NCBI GenBank assembly: GCA_017617125.1
Contig: JAFZWY010000035.1
Span: 32,599-96,598, forward strand
Direction of reading: 5' to 3'
From: Bacteroidales bacterium
GTDB lineage: Bacteria; Bacteroidota; Bacteroidia; Bacteroidales; ML635J-15
Length of the DNA stretch: 64,000 nucleotides
Under the pieces are notes generated by a model that searched no databases, had not been told where the DNA came from, and was given only the letters and a program-made list of their open reading frames with translations. The position numbers were made by a program, and so were the translations under genes. Positions 43,307 through 51,848 of the stretch are shown piece after piece; positions within the stretch are counted from its first letter, which is position 1, and every line of letters begins with the position of its first letter.

Positions 43307-44644
43307 ATGAACATAATCATTGCTGGTTCGGGAAATGTAGGAAGATACCTTGCCAAGAAACTGGTAAAGGAAGGACACGACATTGTTGTGATTGACACCA
43401 ACAAGGAAATTCTCCGCGAAGTAGAGTCGTCGTACGACCTGATTTCACTATATGGTTCATGCACATCGTTTTCGGTGCTCAAGGAAGCCGGCGTAGCCAA
43501 CTGCGACCTATTCATAGCCGTTACAAATTCGGAAGATTCCAACGTACTTGCCTGCGTATTCGCAAAGAAATTCGGTGCTAAGAAAACCGTTGCCCGAATC
43601 GACAATATGGAATACCTCTCGCCAGTAAACAAGCTTTCGTTTATCAATCTGGGAGTCGACAGACTGATATATCCCGAATACATTGCAGCACAAGAAGTTG
43701 TTGGTGTAATCAAGCAGACCGGCACTACCGAGATTTTCGAATTTTCGGGAGGAAAACTTACTATGTTCGTCATCAAGGTCGACGAAAACTCACCGTTGCG
43801 CAACCTTATGCTAAAGAACTTCGCGACCCTTACCGACTTGCGCGACTTTAGAATTGCAGCCATAACCCGTGACTTCGAAACCATTATACCTAACGGCGAA
43901 ACAATTCTTAAGACAAACGACTACGTCTACATTATAACCTTGCCCGAAATAATGCAGGACCTGTTAGCCTCGATAGGCATCTCTAAACTCGAACTGCACA
44001 ACATCATGATTCTTGGCGGAAGCCGAATCGGAATCCGCACATCAAAGTTCCTCGAATCGCAACTCAACATAAAGCTTTTCGAAATAGACCCGGAAAAGAG
44101 CCGCAAACTTGTTGATATACTTCCCAACACTATGGTTATCAACAGCGACGGGCGAAATATCGACAATCTGCTTGACGAAGGTCTCGAAAAAGCCGACGTG
44201 TTTACCGCAGTCACCGGCGACGACGAAACCAACATCCTAACCTGCCTGATGGCAAAGCGCTACGGTGTGAAAAAGGTTATTGCCGAAATCGAAAACATGG
44301 ATTATATCGACGTTGCATCGCGCATGGGTATCGACACCATCATCAACAAGAAGCTGAGTACAGCCAGCATGATATATGCCCTTACGATGAAGGCCGAAGT
44401 AGCTATGATCAAGTGTCTTACTGGAACAAAGGCCGAAGTGCTAGAGTTCATCGTTTCGAAGGATGCCTTGGTGACAAAGAACCAGCTTAAGGACATTAAG
44501 TTCCCCGACGGAATTATAATCGGTGGTATTGTCCGTGGTAACAAGAGCTTCATTGCAAAGGGTGACACTCAGATTCGTCAGGGCGACAGCGTAGTGCTGT
44601 TTGCTTTGCCCGAAGCCATCAACAAGATTTCCAAGTATTTCTAG
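43307..44644 (+). CDS. trkA: Trk potassium uptake protein TrkA
   Basis: TrkA is the NAD(H)-binding cytosolic regulator of TrkH/TrkG K+ channels. The 445-aa protein is a double RCK unit. Rossmann motif GSGNVGRYLAKKL starts the first half and GGSRIGIRTSKFL the second, each followed by a TrkA_C domain (KLTMFVIKVDENSPLRNL and VLEFIVSKDALVTKNQLKDI). No TrkH gene is in the window. It is co-transcribed with rel and the gene at 42449; linking a K+ regulator to the stringent-response enzyme on one transcript is noteworthy. It ends 1 nt before a convergent transporter gene. Confidence 0.93.
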   Translation: MNIIIAGSGNVGRYLAKKLVKEGHDIVVIDTNKEILREVESSYDLISLYGSCTSFSVLKEAGVANCDLFIAVTNSEDSNVLACVFAKKFGAKKTVARIDNMEYLSPVNKLSFINLGVDRLIYPEYIAAQEVVGVIKQTGTTEIFEFSGGKLTMFVIKVDENSPLRNLMLKNFATLTDLRDFRIAAITRDFETIIPNGETILKTNDYVYIITLPEIMQDLLASIGISKLELHNIMILGGSRIGIRTSKFLESQLNIKLFEIDPEKSRKLVDILPNTMVINSDGRNIDNLLDEGLEKADVFTAVTGDDETNILTCLMAKRYGVKKVIAEIENMDYIDVASRMGIDTIINKKLSTASMIYALTMKAEVAMIKCLTGTKAEVLEFIVSKDALVTKNQLKDIKFPDGIIIGGIVRGNKSFIAKGDTQIRQGDSVVLFALPEAINKISKYF

Positions 44645-44645
44645 G

Positions 44646-45551
44646 CTAAGCCTGTCGCTTGCCGAAATATTTCGGTGCCAGAATTATCAGCAACACGGCC
44701 AGCATTATAGTTACGAAACCAAAAATAAGCGATACTGTAAAAGGTTCGTCGAATACGATGCAACCGAAGAAAACCGCAGTTGCCGGCTCAAGTACTCCAA
44801 GTATAGCCGCAGGAGTGGAACCTATATTTCGTATCGAAACCGCCAGGGCTATAAGCGAAACAGTCGTAGGAAGCACTCCCAATCCGGCAAGGCAAAGCCA
44901 CGAGAAACCGTCGGGAACTGCCTGCAGCTGAGTTCCACAACCTAGACGGAAGAAAAACAGCACAAAGGTGCCGACCACAATAGCGTAAAACGACAATTTC
45001 ACACTGTTCATTTCCTTAAGAGCAGAACGGTTGACGCCTACAATATAAATTGCGTACGTCAGCGATGACATAACCACGAAGAAAATTCCCATTAGTGTAA
45101 CAGACCCAGAACTGTCGCCCTTGTAGAGCAACATAAGTCCACCAAACGACAACGCAAGGGAAAGTACCGTGTACCAGCGTATTTTTTCCTTGAAGAAAAC
45201 CGCCATGATTATCGCCGTAAGCACTGGGTATACAAATAGTATTGTGGATGCAATTCCGGCAGGCATCATACGGTAGCTCTCGAACAAGAAAATCGACGAG
45301 GAACAGAACAATGTTCCCATTATCACAACAGCAACAAGTTCCTTTGCCTTCAGCCTAAAATCAATTTTCTTCACCATCATTAGCACCGCCAATGCCACGG
45401 CTGCGATTGCATAACGGTAAAACAATATCGAATCCACCCCCACTCCACGCTCCATCACGGGCAACGAAAACAACGGATTAACACCATAGCAGATTGCCGA
45501 CAAGCAACCGCAGATGTACCCTTTTACCTTATTGCCTTCTAGTTCTGTCAT
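44646..45551 (-). CDS. EamA/DMT family transporter
   Basis: This 301-aa protein has ten predicted helices in two EamA repeats, with the patterns CYGVNPLFSLPVMERGVGVDSILFYRYAIAA, MMPAGIASTILFVYPVLTAIIMAVFFKEKI, and GSTPAAILGVLEPATAVFFGCIVFDEPF. The frame is open for 21 more codons upstream, but that segment contains the -7 promoter TAAATTTG, so MTELEGNKVKG at 45551 is the likely start. It diverges from the TraB/GumN gene and converges on trkA. The substrate is not assigned. Confidence 0.87.
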   Translation of the reverse strand: MTELEGNKVKGYICGCLSAICYGVNPLFSLPVMERGVGVDSILFYRYAIAAVALAVLMMVKKIDFRLKAKELVAVVIMGTLFCSSSIFLFESYRMMPAGIASTILFVYPVLTAIIMAVFFKEKIRWYTVLSLALSFGGLMLLYKGDSSGSVTLMGIFFVVMSSLTYAIYIVGVNRSALKEMNSVKLSFYAIVVGTFVLFFFRLGCGTQLQAVPDGFSWLCLAGLGVLPTTVSLIALAVSIRNIGSTPAAILGVLEPATAVFFGCIVFDEPFTVSLIFGFVTIMLAVLLIILAPKYFGKRQA

Positions 45552-45568
45552 CTCTAAAAAAATTGACC

Positions 45569-45595
45569 GCAAATTTACAACTTTTATTATTTTTG
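45569..45595. promoter_or_regulatory. Divergent pair of -7 elements for the EamA and TraB/GumN genes
   Basis: The minus strand TAAATTTGC (45577-45569) drives the EamA gene, and the plus strand TATTTTTG (45588-45595) drives the TraB/GumN gene. Only 10 nt separate them, so binding of polymerase on one side may hinder the other. Confidence 0.55.
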
Positions 45596-45621
45596 CATCG
45601 TTCACTAAAATCAAAAGTAAA

Positions 45622-46497
45622 ATGAAAAGAATATTTTTCCTATTAGCATTAGTTTTAGCAGCAAGTTTCTGCTTCTCTCAGTCGGTTTTATGGAAAGTTA
45701 CGGGCAAGAAAATCAAAAGTCCGTCATACCTATACGGAACAATCCACATTCAGGACAAGCGAGTATTTTCATTCGACAAAACAGTTACCGATGCCTTCGA
45801 CTCGTGCGAAGCATTCGCTATGGAAATCCTGATGGACGAAATCGATCCTAAGGAATCGCAGGAAGCAACCTTGATGAAAGACGGCAAAACATTGAAATCG
45901 CTCATGTCGGACGAAGACTACAAACTTCTCGACAGCGCATTCACAGCTGCTACAGGTGCAAATATAATGCTGTACAACCGCATGAAACCTTTCTTCGTTA
46001 GCAGCGCCATGATGCAGGCAGGAATGAAGCAAGATATGGAAACAGCCCTCGACCTATACTTTCTGCAAAATGCACGCAAGGCTGGAAAATCGTGCTACGG
46101 CGTTGAAAAATTCATGGACCAGATAAATGCAATCGATGCCATCAGCCTCGACGACCAGATAAAAATGCTAATGGACGGAATAAAGGATACGACTTCAGAC
46201 GGCGGCAATAAGGAAGAAGAACAGTTTGCCGACCTGCTCAATGCATATCTCACTTTCAATCTTGACAAAGCCCTGGAGATGAGTTCTGATCCCTCTCTGC
46301 CGGCAGAATTCAACCAGGCATTTCTTATCAACCGCAACAGCGGAATGGCAAAGAACTTCCTTAAGATTGCAAAGAAACAATCGCTTTTCTGTGCCGTAGG
46401 TGCAGCTCATTTGCCCGGCGAGCAAGGCGTCATCAACCACCTGCGCAAGGCAGGACTTACCGTTGAGCCAGTAGTTTTCAAATGGAAGGAAGAATAA
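45622..46497 (+). CDS. TraB/GumN family protein
   Basis: This 291-aa exported protein has a signal peptide MKRIFFLLALVLAASFCFS. A TraB/PrgY/GumN domain follows, with the two signature motifs YLYGTIHIQD near the start and FCAVGAAHLPGEQGVINHLRKAGLTVEPV near the end, plus conserved Glu-rich helices between. Family members include proposed metalloproteases and pheromone-shutdown proteins; the conserved GxxH elements suggest a metal site. The frame is open from 45514, but the upstream part contains both divergent promoters, so 45622 is the start. It ends at a bidirectional terminator. Confidence 0.88.
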   Translation: MKRIFFLLALVLAASFCFSQSVLWKVTGKKIKSPSYLYGTIHIQDKRVFSFDKTVTDAFDSCEAFAMEILMDEIDPKESQEATLMKDGKTLKSLMSDEDYKLLDSAFTAATGANIMLYNRMKPFFVSSAMMQAGMKQDMETALDLYFLQNARKAGKSCYGVEKFMDQINAIDAISLDDQIKMLMDGIKDTTSDGGNKEEEQFADLLNAYLTFNLDKALEMSSDPSLPAEFNQAFLINRNSGMAKNFLKIAKKQSLFCAVGAAHLPGEQGVINHLRKAGLTVEPVVFKWKEE

Positions 46498-46510
46498 GAA
46501 TACAAAAGAT

Positions 46511-46540
46511 AAAAAAAGAGGCTTGCAAGCCTCTTTTTTT
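46511..46540. terminator. Bidirectional terminator
   Basis: A perfect 30-bp palindrome (A7-GAGGCTTG-CAAGCCTC-T7) lies between the convergent TraB/GumN gene and the lipoprotein gene whose stop overlaps its right edge. It reads as a Rho-independent terminator on both strands. Confidence 0.9.
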
Positions 46541-47183
46541 ATTTTGAGAAATACTCAATTGTTCGTTTAACCGAAGCTTCCCCCGACTTCAGTTCTATCC
46601 AGTTGCCATGCTCGTCCTTCTTCACAATTTCGACATCGGCAGACCATTCGTCGTGAATATCCTCCGCCCTGTCTTCGTCAACGAAATTGTACCTAATTAT
46701 ATTTCCATCCTTGTCATACTCGAGATGGCACTCCGAATAATAGGCGCCATCGCCAGCAGCAGTCAGTGCTAAACGGACATTTTCCTTGTCGTAGTCAAAC
46801 GACTCGCTTCCACCAGGGCCATCATAGGTTGAAACGATATACCCTTCGTCATCCCTGCCAATGTGGACTTTGTTCTCTCCCGAATATTCAGTAGCATAGT
46901 CAATAAGATTGCCTTTTTCGTCAAACACTGCTTTGCGTCCATTGGGATATACAACAGACTTAACATGTCCATGTACTTCCATGAAAGCCAAGTCGGGTGT
47001 AACAAAAATAGGCTCCGGCTCAACAACGTCCTCGGCTACAATGCTGTCCTTAACTATTGTATCGGCAACAGCTTTTTCATTATCAGCTTTTACTTCGTTA
47101 GACTTTTGTGTGCACGAAAACACGACAAACATCGATGCTATCGCCAACAAAAAAGCTAAAACTTTAATTCTCATATTATTCAT
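46539..47183 (-). CDS. Lipoprotein with YD-repeat-like segments
   Basis: This 214-aa protein has a lipoprotein signal MRIKVLAFLLAIASMFVVFSC; the ATG at 47174 or 47183 could be used, and the former begins the signal peptide directly. After a charged linker come YD-like units: VVYPNGRKAVFDEKGNLIDYA, HIGRDDEGYIVSTYD, and HLEYDKDGNIIRYNF. Such repeats occur in secreted wrapping or toxin-related proteins, but here they are few. It starts 7 nt after the SIMPL gene stop, so the two form an operon. Both proteins end in TIEYF-x-K. Confidence 0.75.
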   Translation of the reverse strand: MNNMRIKVLAFLLAIASMFVVFSCTQKSNEVKADNEKAVADTIVKDSIVAEDVVEPEPIFVTPDLAFMEVHGHVKSVVYPNGRKAVFDEKGNLIDYATEYSGENKVHIGRDDEGYIVSTYDGPGGSESFDYDKENVRLALTAAGDGAYYSECHLEYDKDGNIIRYNFVDEDRAEDIHDEWSADVEIVKKDEHGNWIELKSGEASVKRTIEYFSK

Positions 47184-47189
47184 ACAATT

Positions 47190-47903
47190 TTACTTTAAGA
47201 AATACTCAATCGTAGTCACAACCCTTACCATTTTGATATAAGGAGTATTCTCGTCGCGGTCGTAAATCGAGAACTGACCCTGCGAAGCGGTCTTAATGCC
47301 GCCTAGCGTACTTTCTGAGTCCGCTGCAAACTTTTCGGCCACAGCACGGGCATTGCGAGTTGCCTCCTCTACCATTTCGGGCTTCAGTTCATTAAGTCCG
47401 TTGAACGAAAAACTGGTCTGGTGCTCCCAGCTCGACTCACAGGTAATGCCTGCGCTCAAAAACTCATCTTGACGCGAAATAAGCTCACGAACCTTGTCAA
47501 CCTGGTCAGATGCAACGGTTATCACCGATTTCAACTGGTAACGATATGGTATCGAATTTGTCGACCAACGGTCAGCCTCGCGGTCGTCGGCAGAAATCGG
47601 TGCTACACTTATCTCGTCGGCAGAAATTCCATTTTCCTTAAGGAAGTTGACAATAAACTTATTTTTCTTGTTGACAGTCGAATACAATTCAGACATGTCG
47701 TTACCGACTTCCTTGAAAACAATCGGCCATATAACATGGTCGGCCTTCACCTCGCGCTCCGAGAGTCCCTTTACCGAAACAAACCTGTCCTTGTCGGCAT
47801 AGCTGCCAATTCCTGACTTCACATAAAAACCATGACCTATAAGGCCAATAACCAAGCCCAACATTATCAAAAGGGCCGATACAATAACATTCTTAGTATT
47901 CAT
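47190..47903 (-). CDS. SIMPL-domain protein (DUF541)
   Basis: This 237-aa envelope protein has one N-terminal helix (about 7-26) and a SIMPL (DUF541) domain: FVSVKGLSEREVKADHVIWPIVFKE, VNKKNKFIVNFLKENGISADEI, and EMVEEATRNARAVAEKFAADSES. SIMPL proteins have been linked to oxidative stress tolerance and interleukin-1-receptor-signalling mimicry in some pathogens, but the bacterial function is unclear. It has its own promoter at 47923-47930 and is co-transcribed with the lipoprotein downstream. Confidence 0.85.
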   Translation of the reverse strand: MNTKNVIVSALLIMLGLVIGLIGHGFYVKSGIGSYADKDRFVSVKGLSEREVKADHVIWPIVFKEVGNDMSELYSTVNKKNKFIVNFLKENGISADEISVAPISADDREADRWSTNSIPYRYQLKSVITVASDQVDKVRELISRQDEFLSAGITCESSWEHQTSFSFNGLNELKPEMVEEATRNARAVAEKFAADSESTLGGIKTASQGQFSIYDRDENTPYIKMVRVVTTIEYFLK

Positions 47904-47922
47904 ATCTATTTAATTTTAATTG

Positions 47923-47930
47923 CAAAAATA
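47923..47930 (-). promoter_or_regulatory. -7 promoter element of the SIMPL operon
   Basis: The minus strand reads GATATTTTTGCAATT, containing TATTTTTG, 19 nt before the ATG. Confidence 0.6.
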
Positions 47931-47967
47931 TCATAAACAAATCAAAAAACGCGCCAATATTTTCACG

Positions 47968-48110
47968 AAAAAAAGGTGTCTAACATATTGGGCATATATC
48001 AGACACCAAAAATAAACCAATCTATGAAAAAATGAAAAAAATTAAGATGCATTTTCATTTGCAAACGACAGACAACTCGTTCATTGACTTTCGATTGCGT
48101 TACAAAAGTA
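47968..48110 (-). ncRNA. Candidate small RNA, orphan promoter-terminator unit A
   Basis: On the minus strand a consensus -7 element TACTTTTGTA (48110-48101) is followed about 125 nt later by a hairpin GGTGTCT...AGACACC with an AT-rich inner stem (48007-47975) and seven T (47974-47968). No convincing protein is encoded between. The transcript would be about 128 nt and would end before the SIMPL promoter. The gap 47931-48284 holds nothing else apart from the promoter of the methyltransferase gene. It could instead be a fortuitous pair or a tiny peptide gene. Confidence 0.5.
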
Positions 48111-48269
48111 CGACATCATTTCAATACCATTTATACGACAATACAAATAATATACATATGAATATTATTTATATACAATCAAACAAAATATTTCAACATA
48201 ATAAAACAAAACTAGAAACAGTCCAACTAAAATGTATGTTTCATTGATAACGAAACCGCCAAAATGCAC

Positions 48270-48277
48270 TACATTTG
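48270..48277 (+). promoter_or_regulatory. -7 element of the MnmD-like gene, apparently leaderless
   Basis: CACTACATTTGCAGTGTC then ATG: TACATTTG ends 7 nt before the start codon at 48285. The mRNA is expected to begin at or within a base or two of the ATG. An ATG at 48264 lies before the element and cannot be used from this promoter. Confidence 0.5.
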
Positions 48278-48284
48278 CAGTGTC

Positions 48285-48962
48285 ATGAATACTGAAATTA
48301 TTAGCACAAGCGATGGCTCCTATACGCTTAGGAGCGAATACTTTGGCGAAACCTACCATAGTATAAACGGGGCTGTATCCGAGTCGCTGCACATTTTCAT
48401 AAACCTTGGGCTACGAAATTTCAAAGATTCAGAAATAAGCATCCTGGAAATCGGATACGGAACAGGACTTAACGCCATGCTTACCTTCATAGAAAACATG
48501 CAGCTCGGCAACAAAATAAAATATCACAGCATCGAAAAATACCCGATAGCCGAATCCGACTTTATGGAATTTGCAACACGAACAGTGCAAATAACAAACA
48601 AAATCAGCGACAAAACTCTTCATAAATTCGGCAACGGCTGGAACAAGGAAATCGAAATATCCGACAAATTCGATCTGCTAAAGCAATCGGTCGACTTCAA
48701 TGAATTTACGCCTGACCGCAACTACGACCTAATTTATTTCGATGCCTTTTCGCCCGACACACAACCCGAAATGTGGTCGGAAGAGAATCTCCGCAAAATT
48801 ATCGACAAGCTTGTCCCGGATGGAATTTTTGTCACCTATTGCAGCAAAGGAATTGTAAAGCAAACGCTCAGGAATCTGGGCCTTACAGTAAAACGAATGC
48901 CTGGCCCTGCAGGGAAACGCCATGTTCTGCAAGCACGGAAAAACGCCCCAAGCGACAACTAG
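48285..48962 (+). CDS. mnmD: MnmD-like tRNA U34 methyltransferase
   Basis: This SAM-dependent methyltransferase of the MnmC N-terminal/MnmD type methylates 5-aminomethyl-2-thiouridine at tRNA position 34. The 225-aa protein has the family start TSDGSYTLRSEYFGETYHSINGAVSES. The SAM motif is LEIGYGTGLNAM, then IEKYPI, YDLIYFDAFSPDTQPEMWS (acidic catalytic segment), and GIFVTYCSKGIVKQTLRNLGLTVKRMPGPAGKRHVL at the end. The second, FAD-dependent MnmC domain is absent, as in Bacteroidota MnmD. The start at 48285 is chosen because the promoter element lies just before it. Confidence 0.85.
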   Translation: MNTEIISTSDGSYTLRSEYFGETYHSINGAVSESLHIFINLGLRNFKDSEISILEIGYGTGLNAMLTFIENMQLGNKIKYHSIEKYPIAESDFMEFATRTVQITNKISDKTLHKFGNGWNKEIEISDKFDLLKQSVDFNEFTPDRNYDLIYFDAFSPDTQPEMWSEENLRKIIDKLVPDGIFVTYCSKGIVKQTLRNLGLTVKRMPGPAGKRHVLQARKNAPSDN

Positions 48963-49007
48963 CAATCTTTTTTATTTTAAGGTATTGCATATTTAAAATA
49001 TTGTAAA

Positions 49008-49015
49008 TACTTTTG
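49008..49015 (+). promoter_or_regulatory. -7 element upstream of the FN3/T9SS gene
   Basis: TAAATACTTTTGGAAAT contains TACTTTTG. The implied leader to ATG 49139 is about 118 nt. A second weaker candidate, ATATGTTTTGCC, lies nearer. Confidence 0.45.
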
Positions 49016-49138
49016 GAAATTGTTTAATTGAATATGTTTTGCCTAACAGGATTCAGTGCTTTTGTATTGGTATCCAATATATTATGCAAATATTATCCAT
49101 GAGGAAAAATAATAGTTTCCAACAAAAATTGATGGAAC

Positions 49139-50644
49139 ATGAAGAAATTTTTATTGATATTATTGTTGACAGCTAGCATATCGGCGATTGCACAGAACAA
49201 CCTGCCAGACCCTCCTAAATTCAAGTCGGCCAGTGTAATTCCCGAATCGTCGCCTGCTACTGTAAAACTAACTTGGAATCCGAGCGACTCAACCGACGTT
49301 GCAGGATACATCGTGTACAAGATAGTCGACAATATCACTACCACCCTCGATACCGTACGCGGACGTAACTCTACATCATACGAATATGTAGGTTCGTCGG
49401 CCAACACTACAAGCGAAAGGTTCAGAATGGCAGCCTACGACAACGACGGCTACAAGAGCACCATCACCGACCCGCACGCTACCATATTAATGACAATGTC
49501 GTACGAAAAATGCGAAAGAAAGGTAACATTGTCGTGGTCTCCATATTCTGGCTGGGGACAAAACATTACCAACTACAGGATTTACAGACGCTACTCCGAA
49601 TCACAATATCAGATTGTGACCACATTGCCGGCTACTGCTTCTGAATATACAGACGAGAACCTTACCAACGGACGCACATACTTCTATTATGTAGAAGCTG
49701 TAAGGAACGACGGCGTAACCGCAACATCAAACTCTGCGACCGTAACTGCTTCTGGTCACGAAGGACCTCAGTCGCTTAAGGCGACCGCCTCGTATGTTGA
49801 TGCCAACAACGACATATCGGTTTACTTCCAGATCGAAAACGGCGGCGAAGTTACCGAATACCAGTTATACAGGTCGATAAGCCTCGACAGCACATTTACA
49901 ACAATTGCAAGTTTCCCCAATGCCGGTCAGGTTCAGATAGTATACAAGGACACCGCAGTCGATGCTACAGAAAACATATACTACTACAAGCTGGCATCAA
50001 TTGACCCATGCGGAAACATTTCAAAAATATCGAACATCACTTGCAACATTCTGCTTAAAGTAGAATCGATATCCCAAACCGAGCACATACTCGAATGGAC
50101 CGACTACAAGGAATGGGCTGGTGGCGTCGACTCATACAAGCCGTATAGCAATTTCGACGGTGTTCCTGCCGAATTGGGAACCACCGGATCGGGATCGCGT
50201 AGATTCAGAAACGACATTGCTAACTATGTCAAATCGTGCCACGACAAACAGATTTACCTTACAAACGCTTTCTGCTACTACGTAGAAGCCTACGAAAACA
50301 CTCAGGAATACGCACAGCAAAGTATTAGCAGGTCGAATATCGCCTGCGCTTACGAGACTCCAATAGTATGGGTTCCTACGGCATTCAACATCACCTCGAC
50401 AAACGAAGAGAACAGAGTATTCAAGCCTGTTGTTTCGTTCGTAAAGGAAAGTCCATACGAATTCAGAGTTTACGACCGCTGGGGACAGATGGTTTTCAAG
50501 ACTAACGACATAAACGAAGGCTGGACTGGTAAGGATGCAAAAAAATATTACCACACAGACAGTTATGTATATTACATCAAGTATGTGGACTATCTGGACA
50601 ATGTGTACCGGAAGTCGGGAACATTCTACCTGATGATGGAATAA
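49139..50644 (+). CDS. Secreted FN3 protein with gliding-associated (type B) T9SS C-terminal domain
   Basis: This 501-aa protein has a signal peptide ending SISAIAQN. Fibronectin-III domains follow: VKLTWNPSDSTDVAGYIVYK (about 40-115), VTLSWSPYSGWGQNITNYRIYRR (about 120-205), EYQLYRSISLDSTFTTIASFPN (about 215-300), and a fourth partial one ending before residue 410. A gliding-motility-type C-terminal domain ends the protein (FRVYDRWGQMVFKTNDINEGWTGKDA...YVYYIKYVD). Type-B T9SS cargo is exported and often not lipid-attached. It is likely an extracellular adhesin or matrix protein (inference). Its terminator lies at 50662-50690. Confidence 0.88.
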   Translation: MKKFLLILLLTASISAIAQNNLPDPPKFKSASVIPESSPATVKLTWNPSDSTDVAGYIVYKIVDNITTTLDTVRGRNSTSYEYVGSSANTTSERFRMAAYDNDGYKSTITDPHATILMTMSYEKCERKVTLSWSPYSGWGQNITNYRIYRRYSESQYQIVTTLPATASEYTDENLTNGRTYFYYVEAVRNDGVTATSNSATVTASGHEGPQSLKATASYVDANNDISVYFQIENGGEVTEYQLYRSISLDSTFTTIASFPNAGQVQIVYKDTAVDATENIYYYKLASIDPCGNISKISNITCNILLKVESISQTEHILEWTDYKEWAGGVDSYKPYSNFDGVPAELGTTGSGSRRFRNDIANYVKSCHDKQIYLTNAFCYYVEAYENTQEYAQQSISRSNIACAYETPIVWVPTAFNITSTNEENRVFKPVVSFVKESPYEFRVYDRWGQMVFKTNDINEGWTGKDAKKYYHTDSYVYYIKYVDYLDNVYRKSGTFYLMME

Positions 50645-50661
50645 GAAAAAAATCTAGCAAC

Positions 50662-50690
50662 AAGTGCGGCTGATGCCGCATTTGTTTTTC
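50662..50690 (+). terminator. Rho-independent terminator after the FN3/T9SS gene
   Basis: A 9-bp stem (50662-50670 with 50675-50683, AAGTGCGGC/GCCGCATTT with one G-T pair) has a TGAT loop and then TTTGTTTTT. Confidence 0.75.
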
Positions 50691-50707
50691 ACACCAATAA
50701 TTATTGT

Positions 50708-50715
50708 TAAATTTG
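50708..50715 (+). promoter_or_regulatory. -7 promoter element of ychF-hisS
   Basis: ATTGTTAAATTTGCGCC contains TAAATTTG, 23 nt before ATG 50739. This decides the ychF start, since the frame is open further upstream through the element. Confidence 0.65.
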
Positions 50716-50738
50716 CGCCGCAAAAAATTAAAGGAAAA

Positions 50739-51836
50739 ATGGGTTTACATTGTGGAATCATAGGCATAGCCAACTGTGGTAAAACCACGGTTTTCAACTG
50801 CATGTCGAAGACTAAGGCAGAAACCAGCAACTTCGCATTCTCGAGCAACAAATCTAATATAGGTGTAATTTCTGTTCCCGACAGCCGTCTGAAGGAAATG
50901 GAAAAATACCAGCCTACCGAAAAGTTAGTTCCAGCAACCGTCGACATTGTTGACATTCCCGGACTTACAAAAGGTTCGAATCATGGTGAAGGCGTCGGAA
51001 ACCAGTTTCTTGCCGACATCAGAAATGCCGATGCGCTCATCCACGTACTCCGTTGCTTCGACGACGACAACCTTCCCCACATCGACGGTTCGGTCGACCC
51101 AGTAAGGGATATGGAAACCATCGACCTTGAACTTCAGATAAAGGACATCGAGTCGATAACAAAGAAAATCGCCCGCATGGAAAAACTCGCCAAGGTTGGC
51201 GACAAGGAAGCCAAGCAGGCCGTAGAGGTACTGAAAATTTATCAGGAACACCTCGAAAACATGCAGAATGCTCGTACAGCTCCTGTAAAGGAAGAAGACA
51301 AAAAATATATTTCCGACTTGTTCCTGCTCACATCAAAGCCCGTCATGTACGTATGCAACATCGACGAAGGCTCGATAAAGGACGGCAACAAGTATGTCGA
51401 TGCAGTAAAAAAAGCCCTCGAAGGTAGCGATGTAAAGATTCTTACCATTGCCGCAGCCCTCGAATCGGAAATTTCGGAACTCGACACCGACGAGGAAAAA
51501 CAGGAATTCCTTGCCGACTACGGACTCGAAGAACCAAGCGTAAACAGGATTATCCGCGCCGCCTACGACCTGCTCAACCTGCAGTCGTTCTTCACCGTCG
51601 GTCCTAAGGAAATCCGCGCCTGGACTATCCACAAGGGCGAAACCGCTCCCGAAGCTGCAGGCGTTATCCACAGCGATTTGCAACGCGGTTTCATACGCGC
51701 CGAGGTTATGAAATACAACGACTTCGTAACCCTTGGGTCCGAAAATGCTGTGAAGAGCGCAGGAAAATTCCATGTCGAGGGAAAAACTTACGTCGTTGAA
51801 GACGGCGACATCCTTAATATCAGGTTTAACGTTTAA
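50739..51836 (+). CDS. ychF: Ribosome-associated ATPase/GTPase YchF (OBG family)
   Basis: YchF is a conserved OBG-family P-loop ATPase that binds ribosomes and affects stress tolerance. The 365-aa length matches the family. G1 reads GIANCGKTTVFN, slightly unlike the usual GLPNVGKST but with GKT kept. G3 is DIPGLTKGSNHGEGVGNQFL, and a helical insertion follows. CNIDEGS stands at the G4 region, and a C-terminal TGS domain (IRAWTIHKGETAPEAAGVIHSDLQRGFIRAEV) completes it. An upstream open frame is excluded by the promoter. hisS follows after 12 nt, so the pair is an operon. Confidence 0.94.
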   Translation: MGLHCGIIGIANCGKTTVFNCMSKTKAETSNFAFSSNKSNIGVISVPDSRLKEMEKYQPTEKLVPATVDIVDIPGLTKGSNHGEGVGNQFLADIRNADALIHVLRCFDDDNLPHIDGSVDPVRDMETIDLELQIKDIESITKKIARMEKLAKVGDKEAKQAVEVLKIYQEHLENMQNARTAPVKEEDKKYISDLFLLTSKPVMYVCNIDEGSIKDGNKYVDAVKKALEGSDVKILTIAAALESEISELDTDEEKQEFLADYGLEEPSVNRIIRAAYDLLNLQSFFTVGPKEIRAWTIHKGETAPEAAGVIHSDLQRGFIRAEVMKYNDFVTLGSENAVKSAGKFHVEGKTYVVEDGDILNIRFNV

Positions 51837-51848
51837 TAAGACAAAAAA

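Noticed and set aside
46539..47210. Shared 13-nt word AGAAATACTCAAT at the 3' ends of the lipoprotein and SIMPL genes
   Set aside because: Both encode a C-terminal TIEYF-x-K, but the similarity does not extend further and a 13-nt match may be chance or convergence.
48032..48247. 71-aa open frame on the plus strand
   Set aside because: Low-complexity, Asn/Tyr/His-rich, no promoter at a proper distance, and it covers the minus-strand promoter of candidate RNA unit A.
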